From an uncultured Chitinophagaceae bacterium (GTDB taxonomy: Bacteria; Bacteroidota; Bacteroidia; Chitinophagales; Chitinophagaceae): a stretch of 64,000 nucleotides of DNA. The position numbers and the translations under genes were made by a program. This document shows positions 8,430 through 16,936 of this stretch, piece by piece; position 1 is the stretch's first letter, and each line of letters begins with the position of its first letter. The notes under the pieces are model-generated. The model saw nothing but the letters and a program-made list of their open reading frames with translations. It did not search any database and was not told where the DNA came from. Where the stretch lies: the NCBI GenBank assembly GCA_937858715.1, contig CALLZY010000005.1, forward strand, positions 1 to 64,000. Reading direction: 5' to 3'.

Positions 8430-8438
8430 CAATCGGTT

Positions 8439-8446
8439 TAATTTTG
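8439..8446 (+). promoter_or_regulatory. Candidate -7 element of the susC promoter
   Basis: TAATTTTG matches the Bacteroidetes -7 consensus TAnnTTTG. It lies 18 bases upstream of the chosen susC ATG at 8465, so the leader would be only about 12 bases. It is the best match in the spacer. Confidence 0.4.
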
Positions 8447-8464
8447 GCAAAATTTATTTGCTAT

Positions 8465-11400
8465 ATGAGAAGTCTACGATTTCTAAGGACAGTCGCAATA
8501 AACATTGTGTTTGTTCTTTCTTCGCTGGCTGTTTTAGCCCAGGGCAAAACAGTATCTGGTGTGGTTTCTGATCAATCAGGCACACCTCTCGCCAATGCTA
8601 CCGTCAACATTAAGGGAACAAAAACATCCGTTGCCACTGATGCAAATGGTGTGTTTAAGATTACTGTTCCCGCCACAGCAAAAACTCTGGTTATCTCTTA
8701 TGTGGGAGCCAAACCAAAAGAGTTTTCACTCGACGGTGTCAGCAACATCGTTGCAACACTTGATGTTGCAGATACAAAACTGAGTGAAGTGGTGGTAATT
8801 GGTTACGGAACCACGAAAAGGGCAGATGTATCTTCTGCTATTTCCTCAGTAAAATCAAAAGACCTGAAGGACCTTCCGGTTACTGGTATTGACCAGGCGA
8901 TACAGGGCAAAGTTGCCGGTGTTACCGTAATGAACAATAGCGGTCAGCCAGGTGGTGGTGTGTCACTTCGGGTACGTGGTGTCACTACAATCAACGCCAA
9001 CGACCCGCTGATTGTGATTGACGGAGTGGTGTTTACCAGCAACACAAAGTCTAATGCCGGGTATGCAGGTCTTGGTGGTTCCGACGGACAAACAGGAAAC
9101 AGTTTCCTGGCTACGCTGAACCCAAATGATATAGAATCAATTGATATTTTGAAAGATGCTTCTGCACAGGCAATCTATGGTTCTCAGGCAGCAAACGGGG
9201 TTATATTAATTACAACTAAAAAGGGTAAAGCCGGCGAAGGCAAAATCAGCTACGATTTTTACTTTGGCCAGCAGTCGGTTCAAAAAAAATTAGATGTAAT
9301 GAACCTTCGGGAATATGCCCAGTATCAAAATGAAGTGCTTCCGCTCTTAGGGGGGACATTAAACCCCGATTTCAGGGATCCTTCAATTTTAGGCGATGGT
9401 ACTGACTGGCAGGAAGCTATGTTCCGCAGATCAAATATGCAAAGCCACCAGTTGAGTTTCTCAGGTGGTAAAGACAAGACAACTTATTATCTGTCTGCTG
9501 GATATTTAAACCAGGAAGGTATATTAATAGGTTCTGATTTTAAACGTTATTCAACCCGTTTCAGTTTAGATAACCAACTGAAAAAGTGGATGAAAGTGGG
9601 TGTAAGTGCCAATGCTTCAAGAAGCATTCAAAATGTAACACTGGCAGATGCGGCAGAAGGAACCATTTGGTGGGGAACTGTTCAAAGCCCGTTAATTCCT
9701 GTTAAGAATCTTGATGGCAGCTGGGGCGGTGGTCAGCCCATTGGCGGAATAGCTTATGACAAGCTGGATAACTCCATAGCAAGAAGCTATATGCGGGGCA
9801 ACAAATCAACCAGTACAAATGTATTTGGCAGTTTATATGCAGATGTTGAGTTTTTGAAAAACTTCTCATTCAGAAATGAATTTGCATATTCACTCAGTTT
9901 GTATAATAACCTTGCTTTTTCTCAGGCAGGCAATATTGGTAATACAACATTAAGAAGCCAGGTATTCGATTATCGTGGAAATGGTTACTACTGGGCGTTC
10001 AGAAATTATATTAACTACAACAAAAGTTTCGGCAGTCATAATATTTCTGCCACTGCAGGTCATGAATCTCAATACAACTATTGGGAAAGCCTGAATGGTA
10101 AAAAAGTGGATTTGCAGAATAATATTATTGATATCAATGCCGGCAGTTCTGATCAAAAAACATGGGAACTGGGTGGTGGAAAGAATGAAGGTTCTATCGA
10201 ATCATTCTTTGGCCGTGCTAACTATACATATAGCAACCGCTACTCTCTGTCGTTGAGTTTACGGGCAGATGCCTCTTCAAGGTTTTTTGACAAAAACAAA
10301 TGGGGCTATTTCCCGGGTGTATCTGCAGCATGGACTGTTACTAATGAAAAGTTTGCGGAGAACATGCTAAAGGTGGTTAACTTCCTTAAAGTCAGACTGG
10401 GTTACGGTTCAGTTGGTAATCAAAATCTGCCTTCGGGTTCTCCCAATCCGCCATATACCTCACAGGTTAGCTTCTGGCCTGGCCCTGTTGGCTTTGGAAC
10501 ATCAAGCTACTTGTATGGCATTCCTAATCCTGACCTGACATGGGAGTCTGTTATTACAAAGAACATTGGTTTTGATGCAGCTTTTCTGAAAAGCAGACTG
10601 GAACTGACAGTTGACGTTTACAAAAAGACAACTTCTGATATGATGATTATCGGTACAGGGCCAAGATTGATTGGTGTAGGCGATCAGTGGGATGATTTGA
10701 AAGGGCCGGTTATTAATGTTGGGCAAATGTCTAATACAGGGATTGACATCAGCCTCAACAGCACAAATATTAAGAATAAGAACTTTACATGGAAAACCAA
10801 TTTTATCTTCTCTCATTTCAAGAATAAATTAGATAACCTTGCAGCCTCTACAGCATCTCTTACCGGTAAATTGTACTATGATAATTATACAATATCGTTT
10901 ACAAAACCCGGTTATGCAGTAGGTTCATTCTATGGTCTGGTTACAGACGGGCTATTCCGTACAACGGATGAACTGAACAACAGTTTGCCACAGTTTGGCT
11001 ATTCAGTTGACCAGACACACACATGGCTGGGAGATATTCGCTTCAGGGATGTTAGTGGCAGCGATGGTAAACCTGACGGCGTTGTAGATGAAAAGGACAT
11101 TACGTTCATTGGCAGCCCATTACCTAAGTTTACTTATGGTTTAACTAACTCCTTTAATTATAAGAACATTGATTTCTCTTTCTTCCTGCAGGGAAGCTAT
11201 GGTGCCAAGATTTTCAATTTCCTTCGCTGGCAACTGGAAAAAATGGATAATCCTTATTACAACCAGTTGAAAACCGTAATGGACAGGTATACTGAAACTA
11301 ATACTGGTGGTTCATTACCAAGATTCACTAACACAAACGTAAACAACGTTTACATGTCAGACAGGTATGTGGAAAATGGTTCTTATCTGCGTATTCAGAA

Positions 11401-11623
11401 CGTAACGTTAGGTTACAGGCTGCCTGCTTCCATTTTATCAAAAGTTAAGCTCAGTAATGTCAGATTATATTTAACAGTACAGAACCTGCATACGTTTACC
11501 GATTACAGTGGATACGATCCTGAGATTGGCGCTTATAATAACAACATCCGTTTAATGAATGTGGATGCCGGACACTATCCCAATCCAAGAACATTCACAG
11601 TAGGTGCCAACGTGGAATTATAA
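8465..11623 (+). CDS. SusC/RagA-family TonB-dependent outer-membrane transporter
   Basis: A 1052-residue outer-membrane glycan importer. The start at 8465 gives a clean signal peptide (MRSLRFLRTVAINIVFVL, ending VLAQ); an upstream in-frame ATG adds seven residues that do not improve it. Next comes a carboxypeptidase-D-like domain (about 27-115, VSGVVSDQSGTPLANATVNI), the plug with the SusC signature region (VVVIGYGTTKRADVSSAIS, GVTVMNNSGQPGGGVSLRVR, PLIVIDGV, DASAQAIYGSQAANGVILI) and the beta-barrel ending in a hydrophobic strand (RTFTVGANVEL). It works with the SusD-like lipoprotein 26 bases downstream; energy comes from TonB/ExbBD encoded elsewhere. The substrate, from the locus, is a mannan or galactoglucomannan oligosaccharide. 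Confidence 0.96.
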   Translation: MRSLRFLRTVAINIVFVLSSLAVLAQGKTVSGVVSDQSGTPLANATVNIKGTKTSVATDANGVFKITVPATAKTLVISYVGAKPKEFSLDGVSNIVATLDVADTKLSEVVVIGYGTTKRADVSSAISSVKSKDLKDLPVTGIDQAIQGKVAGVTVMNNSGQPGGGVSLRVRGVTTINANDPLIVIDGVVFTSNTKSNAGYAGLGGSDGQTGNSFLATLNPNDIESIDILKDASAQAIYGSQAANGVILITTKKGKAGEGKISYDFYFGQQSVQKKLDVMNLREYAQYQNEVLPLLGGTLNPDFRDPSILGDGTDWQEAMFRRSNMQSHQLSFSGGKDKTTYYLSAGYLNQEGILIGSDFKRYSTRFSLDNQLKKWMKVGVSANASRSIQNVTLADAAEGTIWWGTVQSPLIPVKNLDGSWGGGQPIGGIAYDKLDNSIARSYMRGNKSTSTNVFGSLYADVEFLKNFSFRNEFAYSLSLYNNLAFSQAGNIGNTTLRSQVFDYRGNGYYWAFRNYINYNKSFGSHNISATAGHESQYNYWESLNGKKVDLQNNIIDINAGSSDQKTWELGGGKNEGSIESFFGRANYTYSNRYSLSLSLRADASSRFFDKNKWGYFPGVSAAWTVTNEKFAENMLKVVNFLKVRLGYGSVGNQNLPSGSPNPPYTSQVSFWPGPVGFGTSSYLYGIPNPDLTWESVITKNIGFDAAFLKSRLELTVDVYKKTTSDMMIIGTGPRLIGVGDQWDDLKGPVINVGQMSNTGIDISLNSTNIKNKNFTWKTNFIFSHFKNKLDNLAASTASLTGKLYYDNYTISFTKPGYAVGSFYGLVTDGLFRTTDELNNSLPQFGYSVDQTHTWLGDIRFRDVSGSDGKPDGVVDEKDITFIGSPLPKFTYGLTNSFNYKNIDFSFFLQGSYGAKIFNFLRWQLEKMDNPYYNQLKTVMDRYTETNTGGSLPRFTNTNVNNVYMSDRYVENGSYLRIQNVTLGYRLPASILSKVKLSNVRLYLTVQNLHTFTDYSGYDPEIGAYNNNIRLMNVDAGHYPNPRTFTVGANVEL

Positions 11624-11649
11624 TTAACGAAAATTAAAAATATTCTGAT

Positions 11650-13221
11650 ATGAAACACTTTTTTAAATATTCAGCGGTTCTTGCGGTACTCGCAATTACG
11701 GTTATATCCTGTAAAAAGGATTTTACCGAAAGAGAATCGCTTGACAGCACAACGATTGATAACTATTATAACACCGCAGAAGAAGTGAGAGGATTGACCA
11801 GCACACTGTACGGATTACCGTGGTCAGGCTATGAAAACAGGGCAATGGATGCCATAGCCGAGGTGATGAGCGGAAATGAATATGCCGGTGGCAACGATGA
11901 TCCTCCTTTTTCCAATTTTTCAGTTGCTTCCACATCTGTTCGCCTTGCCGACGCATGGAAAGCCTTTTACAAAATAGGAGGCTGGACAAGCACTTATATG
12001 AACGGCCTGGAACTGAAAAAATCAAAAGGCGGAGATGCTTCATTTTTGGATCCGGCCATTGCTGAGTGCCATTTCTTTAAAGGAACTGTTTATTTCTATA
12101 TTGCCCGTATATGGGGCGATGCACCAATTGTAAATGATCCCGGCGGAACAATTCTGTCAGGTAATTTTAATATTCCCCGTTATTACAAGAAAGATGTATT
12201 ACGTTTTGCGCTGGAAGAACTGAAAAAAGCGGAAGCCGGCTTACCTGAAGCAGATGTTCCCGGCAGGCTTACTAAATTCTCTGCAAAGGGGATGATGGCT
12301 AAACTGTACCTGTACAGAAAGGATTATGACAGTGCAAAAATTAAGGCACAGGAAGTAATCAGTTCTGCTAAATATGATCTTGTAAGTGATTACAAGGGTA
12401 TGTTTACCAGCAGTTCTTTTAATAATAATAAAGAATCATTGTTTTCGACACAACACCAGCTTACTCAAAACCCCTGGGGTTCGGCAAACCAGTTGCAGCC
12501 AGACCGTGGCCCATCTAACCTGCAGACTGCTGAAGCCAATATGTGGGAACTGTATATCCCCAGCATGGATATTCAGGCAGCATTTGAATCTGGCGACTTG
12601 CGCAAAAGCGGAACAATCATGCAGCATGGCTGGACATATCCAACCTGGAAACCGAAGGGTTCTAATCCAACTTACAATGCCTTTATGGCAAATGGATATG
12701 TATATGATACTATGCAACCAGTTGGAGATGGTGGTCAGAAGAATACCACTCATTCCAATATTGTTAAGTACGTAGTTGGTCCTGGCAGTGGCTTTGGCAG
12801 CGAAGGTGTAATAGGAATGAATACAGGTATTAACACTATGATGCTTCGCTACTCAGATATTCTGTTGATTTATGCAGAAGCTACATTAGGAACAGCCGCT
12901 TCAACCAGTGATGCCACTGCTTTAGCCGCTTTCAACAAAGTAAGGGCAAGGGCTGGTTTGCCCAACAAATCAGTACTGACACTGAATGATATTTTAAAAG
13001 AACGCCGTGTTGAATTTGCTTTTGAAGGGGATTACTGGTATGACATAACAAGGCAGGGATTTGCAAAAGCAAAGCAAATTATTGAAGCACAAAACAGGGG
13101 TACTTACACAGTGCCGGCCTACGTTACCTTCCAGGAATCTTATATGCATTTACCTATTCCTGCCGGTGAGGTACTGCAAGATCCTGAGCTGGGTAAACCA
13201 CCAGTTGCTTATTATCAATAA
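11650..13221 (+). CDS. SusD/RagB-family nutrient-binding outer-membrane lipoprotein
   Basis: A 523-residue surface lipoprotein that forms the lid of the SusC transporter and binds the glycan. The signal peptide ends VISC, with Cys21 followed by KK. TPR-like helices typical for SusD are seen (FFKGTVYFYIARIWGDAPIV, ALEELKKAEAGLP, GMMAKLYLYRKDYDSA) and the C-terminal part has LRYSDILLIYAEA, FNKVRARAGLP and the conserved ILKERRVEFAFEGDYWYDI. The gene follows susC by 26 bases and precedes a glycan-binding lipoprotein by 21 bases, so the three are almost surely one transcript. Confidence 0.96.
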   Translation: MKHFFKYSAVLAVLAITVISCKKDFTERESLDSTTIDNYYNTAEEVRGLTSTLYGLPWSGYENRAMDAIAEVMSGNEYAGGNDDPPFSNFSVASTSVRLADAWKAFYKIGGWTSTYMNGLELKKSKGGDASFLDPAIAECHFFKGTVYFYIARIWGDAPIVNDPGGTILSGNFNIPRYYKKDVLRFALEELKKAEAGLPEADVPGRLTKFSAKGMMAKLYLYRKDYDSAKIKAQEVISSAKYDLVSDYKGMFTSSSFNNNKESLFSTQHQLTQNPWGSANQLQPDRGPSNLQTAEANMWELYIPSMDIQAAFESGDLRKSGTIMQHGWTYPTWKPKGSNPTYNAFMANGYVYDTMQPVGDGGQKNTTHSNIVKYVVGPGSGFGSEGVIGMNTGINTMMLRYSDILLIYAEATLGTAASTSDATALAAFNKVRARAGLPNKSVLTLNDILKERRVEFAFEGDYWYDITRQGFAKAKQIIEAQNRGTYTVPAYVTFQESYMHLPIPAGEVLQDPELGKPPVAYYQ

Positions 13222-13242
13222 TTCACTCTTAAAACTATTATA

Positions 13243-14283
13243 ATGAAAAAGTTTAGTATAAAATCCCTCTTTTCAACGCTGCTGATCTTACTGTCATTAT
13301 CAGTAATAATAGTAGCTTGTAAAAAAGAAAGTGACGGAAGCCCGGATGTGAAAACCGGGGATATGTCATCTGGTGCCATCAATCCAGCCAGCGCAGCCGG
13401 CGGGGAATCGATAGTGCTTACAGGATCAGGCATTGGCCAGATCAGATCAATTGTTTTTTCAAGAAATAATGTGCCGGCCCCATTTACACCTACACTGAAT
13501 ACAGAAACCAATCTCATATTCAGGGTGCCTGATACTGCTTATGGGGGCAATCAGGATGTGATCTTCACTAATGCAGACGGAAAAACGCTTACTGTACCTT
13601 TTGCAGTAATTGCATTACCCAGTGTTACTGCAGCTTGGCCAACAGATTTTCAGGCCAATACTGAGATAACACTTACCGGCAATAACCTGGATGATGTTTC
13701 TGCTGTGGTATTTGACGGAACTACTACTGCCGCTACTATTGTTTCAAAAACAAGAAAGCAGATGGTTATAAAAATGCCTTCTACAACAATAACAAGGGGT
13801 AAATTGAAACTGACTAATCTGTCAGGTGTAAGGGTTACAGATATGGAGTTTGTAAATGTGGATATGGCACTTAAAGTTTTCTCCGATCAGTTGGATAATG
13901 GTTTTGAAAGCTGGAGCTGGGGAGGTGATTTCAGTGCTTCGGCTGATGACAAGGTTTGCGGAACCAAAAGTTTGAAAGCAGCATATGACCCTGCAGGTAC
14001 CTGGGGAGGTATGCAGTTAGGCAATGGAGGTTCAATTAATATTACCGGGTATAAATACTTTGGTTTTTGGGTTAAAGGGGCTGATGTTGACTGGAATGTT
14101 CAGTTTTGGCTGAACTGGGGATACCAGAAAGTAATTACAATCCCTGCCAAAAAATGGACTTATTTCAAGTACGATTTAGCGGTTGATTATCCGGGTATTA
14201 CTTCTTCAATTAACAATGTAACTTTCCAGATACAAAACGAAGGCAAAACCTTCTATTTTGATGACATCATGTTCTTTAAATAA
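13243..14283 (+). CDS. IPT/TIG-domain surface glycan-binding lipoprotein
   Basis: A 346-residue protein in the SusE/SusF position. Signal peptide ends VIIVAC (Cys26) and KKES. Two IPT/TIG immunoglobulin-like domains follow: about 45-130 (AGGESIVLTGSGIGQIRSIV) and 132-205 (ANTEITLTGNNLDDVSAVVF). The last 135 residues form a beta-sandwich rich in Trp and Tyr (SWSWGGDF, GTWGGMQLGNGG, VQFWLNWGYQKV, FYFDDIMFFK) that looks like a carbohydrate-binding module. TIG spacers that hold a binding domain away from the membrane are known in PUL surface glycan-binding proteins. Ligand is inferred to be mannan-type. A strong hairpin follows the gene. Confidence 0.85.
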   Translation: MKKFSIKSLFSTLLILLSLSVIIVACKKESDGSPDVKTGDMSSGAINPASAAGGESIVLTGSGIGQIRSIVFSRNNVPAPFTPTLNTETNLIFRVPDTAYGGNQDVIFTNADGKTLTVPFAVIALPSVTAAWPTDFQANTEITLTGNNLDDVSAVVFDGTTTAATIVSKTRKQMVIKMPSTTITRGKLKLTNLSGVRVTDMEFVNVDMALKVFSDQLDNGFESWSWGGDFSASADDKVCGTKSLKAAYDPAGTWGGMQLGNGGSINITGYKYFGFWVKGADVDWNVQFWLNWGYQKVITIPAKKWTYFKYDLAVDYPGITSSINNVTFQIQNEGKTFYFDDIMFFK

Positions 14284-14347
14284 CCAAAACGGGCAGCGGC
14301 CACCTGATGCCTGAATAAAAATATAACACACTGGTAAAGTATTATTC

Positions 14348-14393
14348 AAGTCGTTTCTGTGGTCAGTTTTCTATCGCAGAAACGACTTTTCTT
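14348..14393 (+). terminator. Terminator or attenuator hairpin between the import genes and the hydrolase genes
   Basis: AAGTCGTTTCTG (14348-14359) and CAGAAACGACTT (14377-14388) form a perfect 12-bp stem with a 17-base loop, followed by TTCTTT. It lies 20 bases before the chosen GH5 start. It can stop most transcripts after susC-susD-SGBP and let a fraction read into the enzymes, or protect the 3' end of the upstream message. Confidence 0.75.
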
Positions 14394-14412
14394 TAACCGG
14401 TCACCGGATTGT

Positions 14413-15699
14413 ATGATACATCTCAGACTATTAGCAGTATTATTTTTCTTCACCGGAATTGTTAATGCACAGCCTTCCCCTTTTGTGAAAGTTGCTGACA
14501 GAAAATTCATGCTTGAAGGAAAGTCTTATAATTTTATTGGTATTAATTATTGGTATGGTGGTTTGCTCTCCAATGACATGGCCGGGCAAGAAAGAGTCAA
14601 AAAAGAACTTGATTTTTTAAAAGGCAAAGGCATCAGCAACCTGCGGATAATGGCTGGTGCAGAGGGCAGCGGCCAGATAAACGGAGTGCCAAGGGTGGAA
14701 CCTGCTTTGCAGCCTAAACCAGGGGTATTTAAAAAGGAACTTTTAAACGGACTTGATTTCCTGCTGGCGGAAATGAGTAAACGCAACATGAAGGCAGTAA
14801 TCTTTCTGAGTAATAACTGGGAATGGAGCGGAGGCTTTATGCAATACCTGAACTGGAACGGGTTGATGCCTGATTCTGTTCTGAAGAGGAAACTCACCTG
14901 GGACGAGATGAGAGATTATACCAGTTTGTTTTATTCATGCCCAAACTGTATTCAGCAATATGAGCAGCAGGTAAAGCTGTTAGTAAACAGGGTTAACAGC
15001 ATTACTAAGAAAAGATACAAAGATGACCCCGCCATCATGAGCTGGGAAATTGCCAATGAACCAAGGCCCATGCGGCCAAAGGCTACTGAAGCGTACAAGA
15101 AATTCATTTACCGGTCTGCTGATTTAATCCGGTCTTTAGACAGAAAGCATTTGATAACCACAGGAAGTGAAGGTGAATTTGGCAGCGAAAACCTGGAGGT
15201 GTTTAAAGAAGTACATTCTTATAAAAACATCAGCTATTCCACTATGCATATCTGGCCCAAAAACTGGGGATGGTTTAAAGACACATCAATCGCTGAAAAT
15301 TTCGATGTGGTTATCAAAAACACAACTGATTATATTCAGCGCAATGCGGCTGCGGCAGCAGAAACAGGAAAGCCAATTGTAGTGGAAGAATTTGGCTTGC
15401 CAAGAGACAGTCATTCTTTTTTGCCTGCTTCAGCCACTTCATACAGGGACAGGTATTTTGCTTCCATTTTTGAACTATTACTGCAACACATAAATAGTGA
15501 TGGCATTATTGCCGGAGCAAACTTCTGGACATTCAGCGGCACAGGCAGGCCTTCTCACAAGCAACTGCTTTGGAAAAAAGGCGATGACTTGCTGGGCGAC
15601 CCGCCGGTAGAAGAACAGGGCCTCAATTCAGTTTATGACAGTGATGCAAGCACATGGGAAGTAATCTCTTCTTATATTAAAAAAACAGGAGGACGATGA
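14413..15699 (+). CDS. GH5 (subfamily 7-like) endo-beta-1,4-mannanase
   Basis: A 428-residue secreted clan GH-A hydrolase expected to cut internal beta-1,4-mannosidic bonds. The start at 14413 gives the signal peptide MIHLRLLAVLFFFTGIVNAQ and places translation after the hairpin; a longer frame from 14359 would read through it. Family features are FIGINYWYGGLL near the N-terminus, NNWEWSGG, the acid/base E216 in WEIANEPRP, HIWPKNWGW and the nucleophile E326 in VVEEFGLPR. The pattern is that of fungal/bacterial GH5_7 mannanases. The stop codon overlaps the start of the GH26 gene (ATGA), so the two are translationally coupled. Confidence 0.9.
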   Translation: MIHLRLLAVLFFFTGIVNAQPSPFVKVADRKFMLEGKSYNFIGINYWYGGLLSNDMAGQERVKKELDFLKGKGISNLRIMAGAEGSGQINGVPRVEPALQPKPGVFKKELLNGLDFLLAEMSKRNMKAVIFLSNNWEWSGGFMQYLNWNGLMPDSVLKRKLTWDEMRDYTSLFYSCPNCIQQYEQQVKLLVNRVNSITKKRYKDDPAIMSWEIANEPRPMRPKATEAYKKFIYRSADLIRSLDRKHLITTGSEGEFGSENLEVFKEVHSYKNISYSTMHIWPKNWGWFKDTSIAENFDVVIKNTTDYIQRNAAAAAETGKPIVVEEFGLPRDSHSFLPASATSYRDRYFASIFELLLQHINSDGIIAGANFWTFSGTGRPSHKQLLWKKGDDLLGDPPVEEQGLNSVYDSDASTWEVISSYIKKTGGR

Positions 15700-16838
15700 T
15701 GAAAGCAAGATTTTTTCCTGCTGTCGGGTTATTATTTCTTTTTTCCTGCAAAGCAGCAGCACAAAAAGAATTGCCTGTTGATAAAGATGCAACAAAAGAA
15801 ACGGTAAACCTGTACAATAACCTGAAAAGGCTGGCTGAAAAAGGATTCATGTTCGGTCACCAGGATGACCTCGCATATGGAGTGGAATGGAAATACAAAG
15901 AAGGCCGGAGCGACATAAAAGAAACGGCTGGTGATTATCCCGCAGTTTACGGATGGGAGTTGGGCGGCATTGAAAGGAATAACAATGAAGTAAACCTTGA
16001 TGGCGTACCCTTTAAGAAAATGAAACAGTACATTAAACAGGGATATGAAAGGGGCGGAGTGATAACAATAAGCTGGCATGCAGACAGCCCTTTTGGCGCA
16101 CAGAAAGGTGCATGGGATACTACGCATGGTACAGTTGCCTCCGTTAACCCAGGCGGTGTCAATCATGCTTTATACAAAGAATGGCTGGATAAAGTGGCAG
16201 GTTTTCTTTCATCCCTCAAAGGAAGTAAAGGCGAATCTATTCCAGTTTTGTTTCGTCCGTTTCATGAGCTGACCGGCAACTGGTTTTGGTGGGGCAAGAA
16301 TGCCTGTACAGAATTTGAATACAAAACACTTTGGCGGTTCACTGTTTATTACCTGCAGAAAGAAAAAAAATTGCACAATCTTATTTGGGTGTATAATACC
16401 GGTGGAGATTTTAAAACAAAGGAGGAGTACCTCGAAAGATACCCCGGTGATGATATGGTGGATATACTGAGTTTTGACAGCTACCAGTTTGGTGACCCGC
16501 AAAAAGAAAAATGGTTTGAAATAAACACAAATAATTGCCTTAAGCTTCTTGGTGAAATTGCTAAAGAAAAAAATAAACCTTTTGCATTAGCTGAAACCGG
16601 ATTTGAAGCGATACCATATGCCAGCTGGTGGACAGAGACATTGTTAAATGCCATTGGTGAAAATAAGATTTCTTATGTGCTGGTATGGCGCAACCATGGT
16701 TATCATAATGATATGAAAAAGATGCACTACTATGCGCCGTATAAAGGGCAGGTTTCGGAACCTGATTTCGTAAAATTTTATAACCTTGAGAAAACGCTTT
16801 TTGAAAAAGAAATAGAAAAAGAAAAGTTGTATGATTAG
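15696..16838 (+). CDS. GH26 beta-mannanase / mannobiohydrolase
   Basis: A 380-residue GH26 enzyme. The signal region ends FLFSC (Cys18) and then KAAAQ, so it is either a lipoprotein or cleaved after AAA. Family motifs: FMFGHQDDLAYG, YPAVYGWELGGIE, ISWHADSP, the acid/base E191 in RPFHELTGNWFWWG, DILSFDSYQ and the nucleophile E300 in ALAETGFE. GH26 enzymes of Bacteroides mannan loci release mannobiose, which is the substrate needed by the epimerase three genes downstream. It overlaps the GH5 gene by four bases and precedes the transporter by 98 bases. Confidence 0.93.
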   Translation: MMKARFFPAVGLLFLFSCKAAAQKELPVDKDATKETVNLYNNLKRLAEKGFMFGHQDDLAYGVEWKYKEGRSDIKETAGDYPAVYGWELGGIERNNNEVNLDGVPFKKMKQYIKQGYERGGVITISWHADSPFGAQKGAWDTTHGTVASVNPGGVNHALYKEWLDKVAGFLSSLKGSKGESIPVLFRPFHELTGNWFWWGKNACTEFEYKTLWRFTVYYLQKEKKLHNLIWVYNTGGDFKTKEEYLERYPGDDMVDILSFDSYQFGDPQKEKWFEINTNNCLKLLGEIAKEKNKPFALAETGFEAIPYASWWTETLLNAIGENKISYVLVWRNHGYHNDMKKMHYYAPYKGQVSEPDFVKFYNLEKTLFEKEIEKEKLYD

Positions 16839-16870
16839 TTTTTAATAAGCAGAGCAATCAGTCAGTAAGA

Positions 16871-16898
16871 GTTGCGGGTTGATTCCTCAGCCTGCAAC
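16871..16898 (+). terminator. Hairpin between the GH26 gene and the symporter gene
   Basis: GTTGCGGGTTGA and TCAGCCTGCAAC form a 12-bp stem with two G-T wobbles and a four-base loop. The sequence behind it is CTCTTTAC, a poor U tract, so it may be an mRNA-stabilising or partial-termination hairpin rather than a full terminator. Confidence 0.4.
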
Positions 16899-16936
16899 CT
16901 CTTTACACTGACCGCTTTTGGCCAACAAAAAATATT

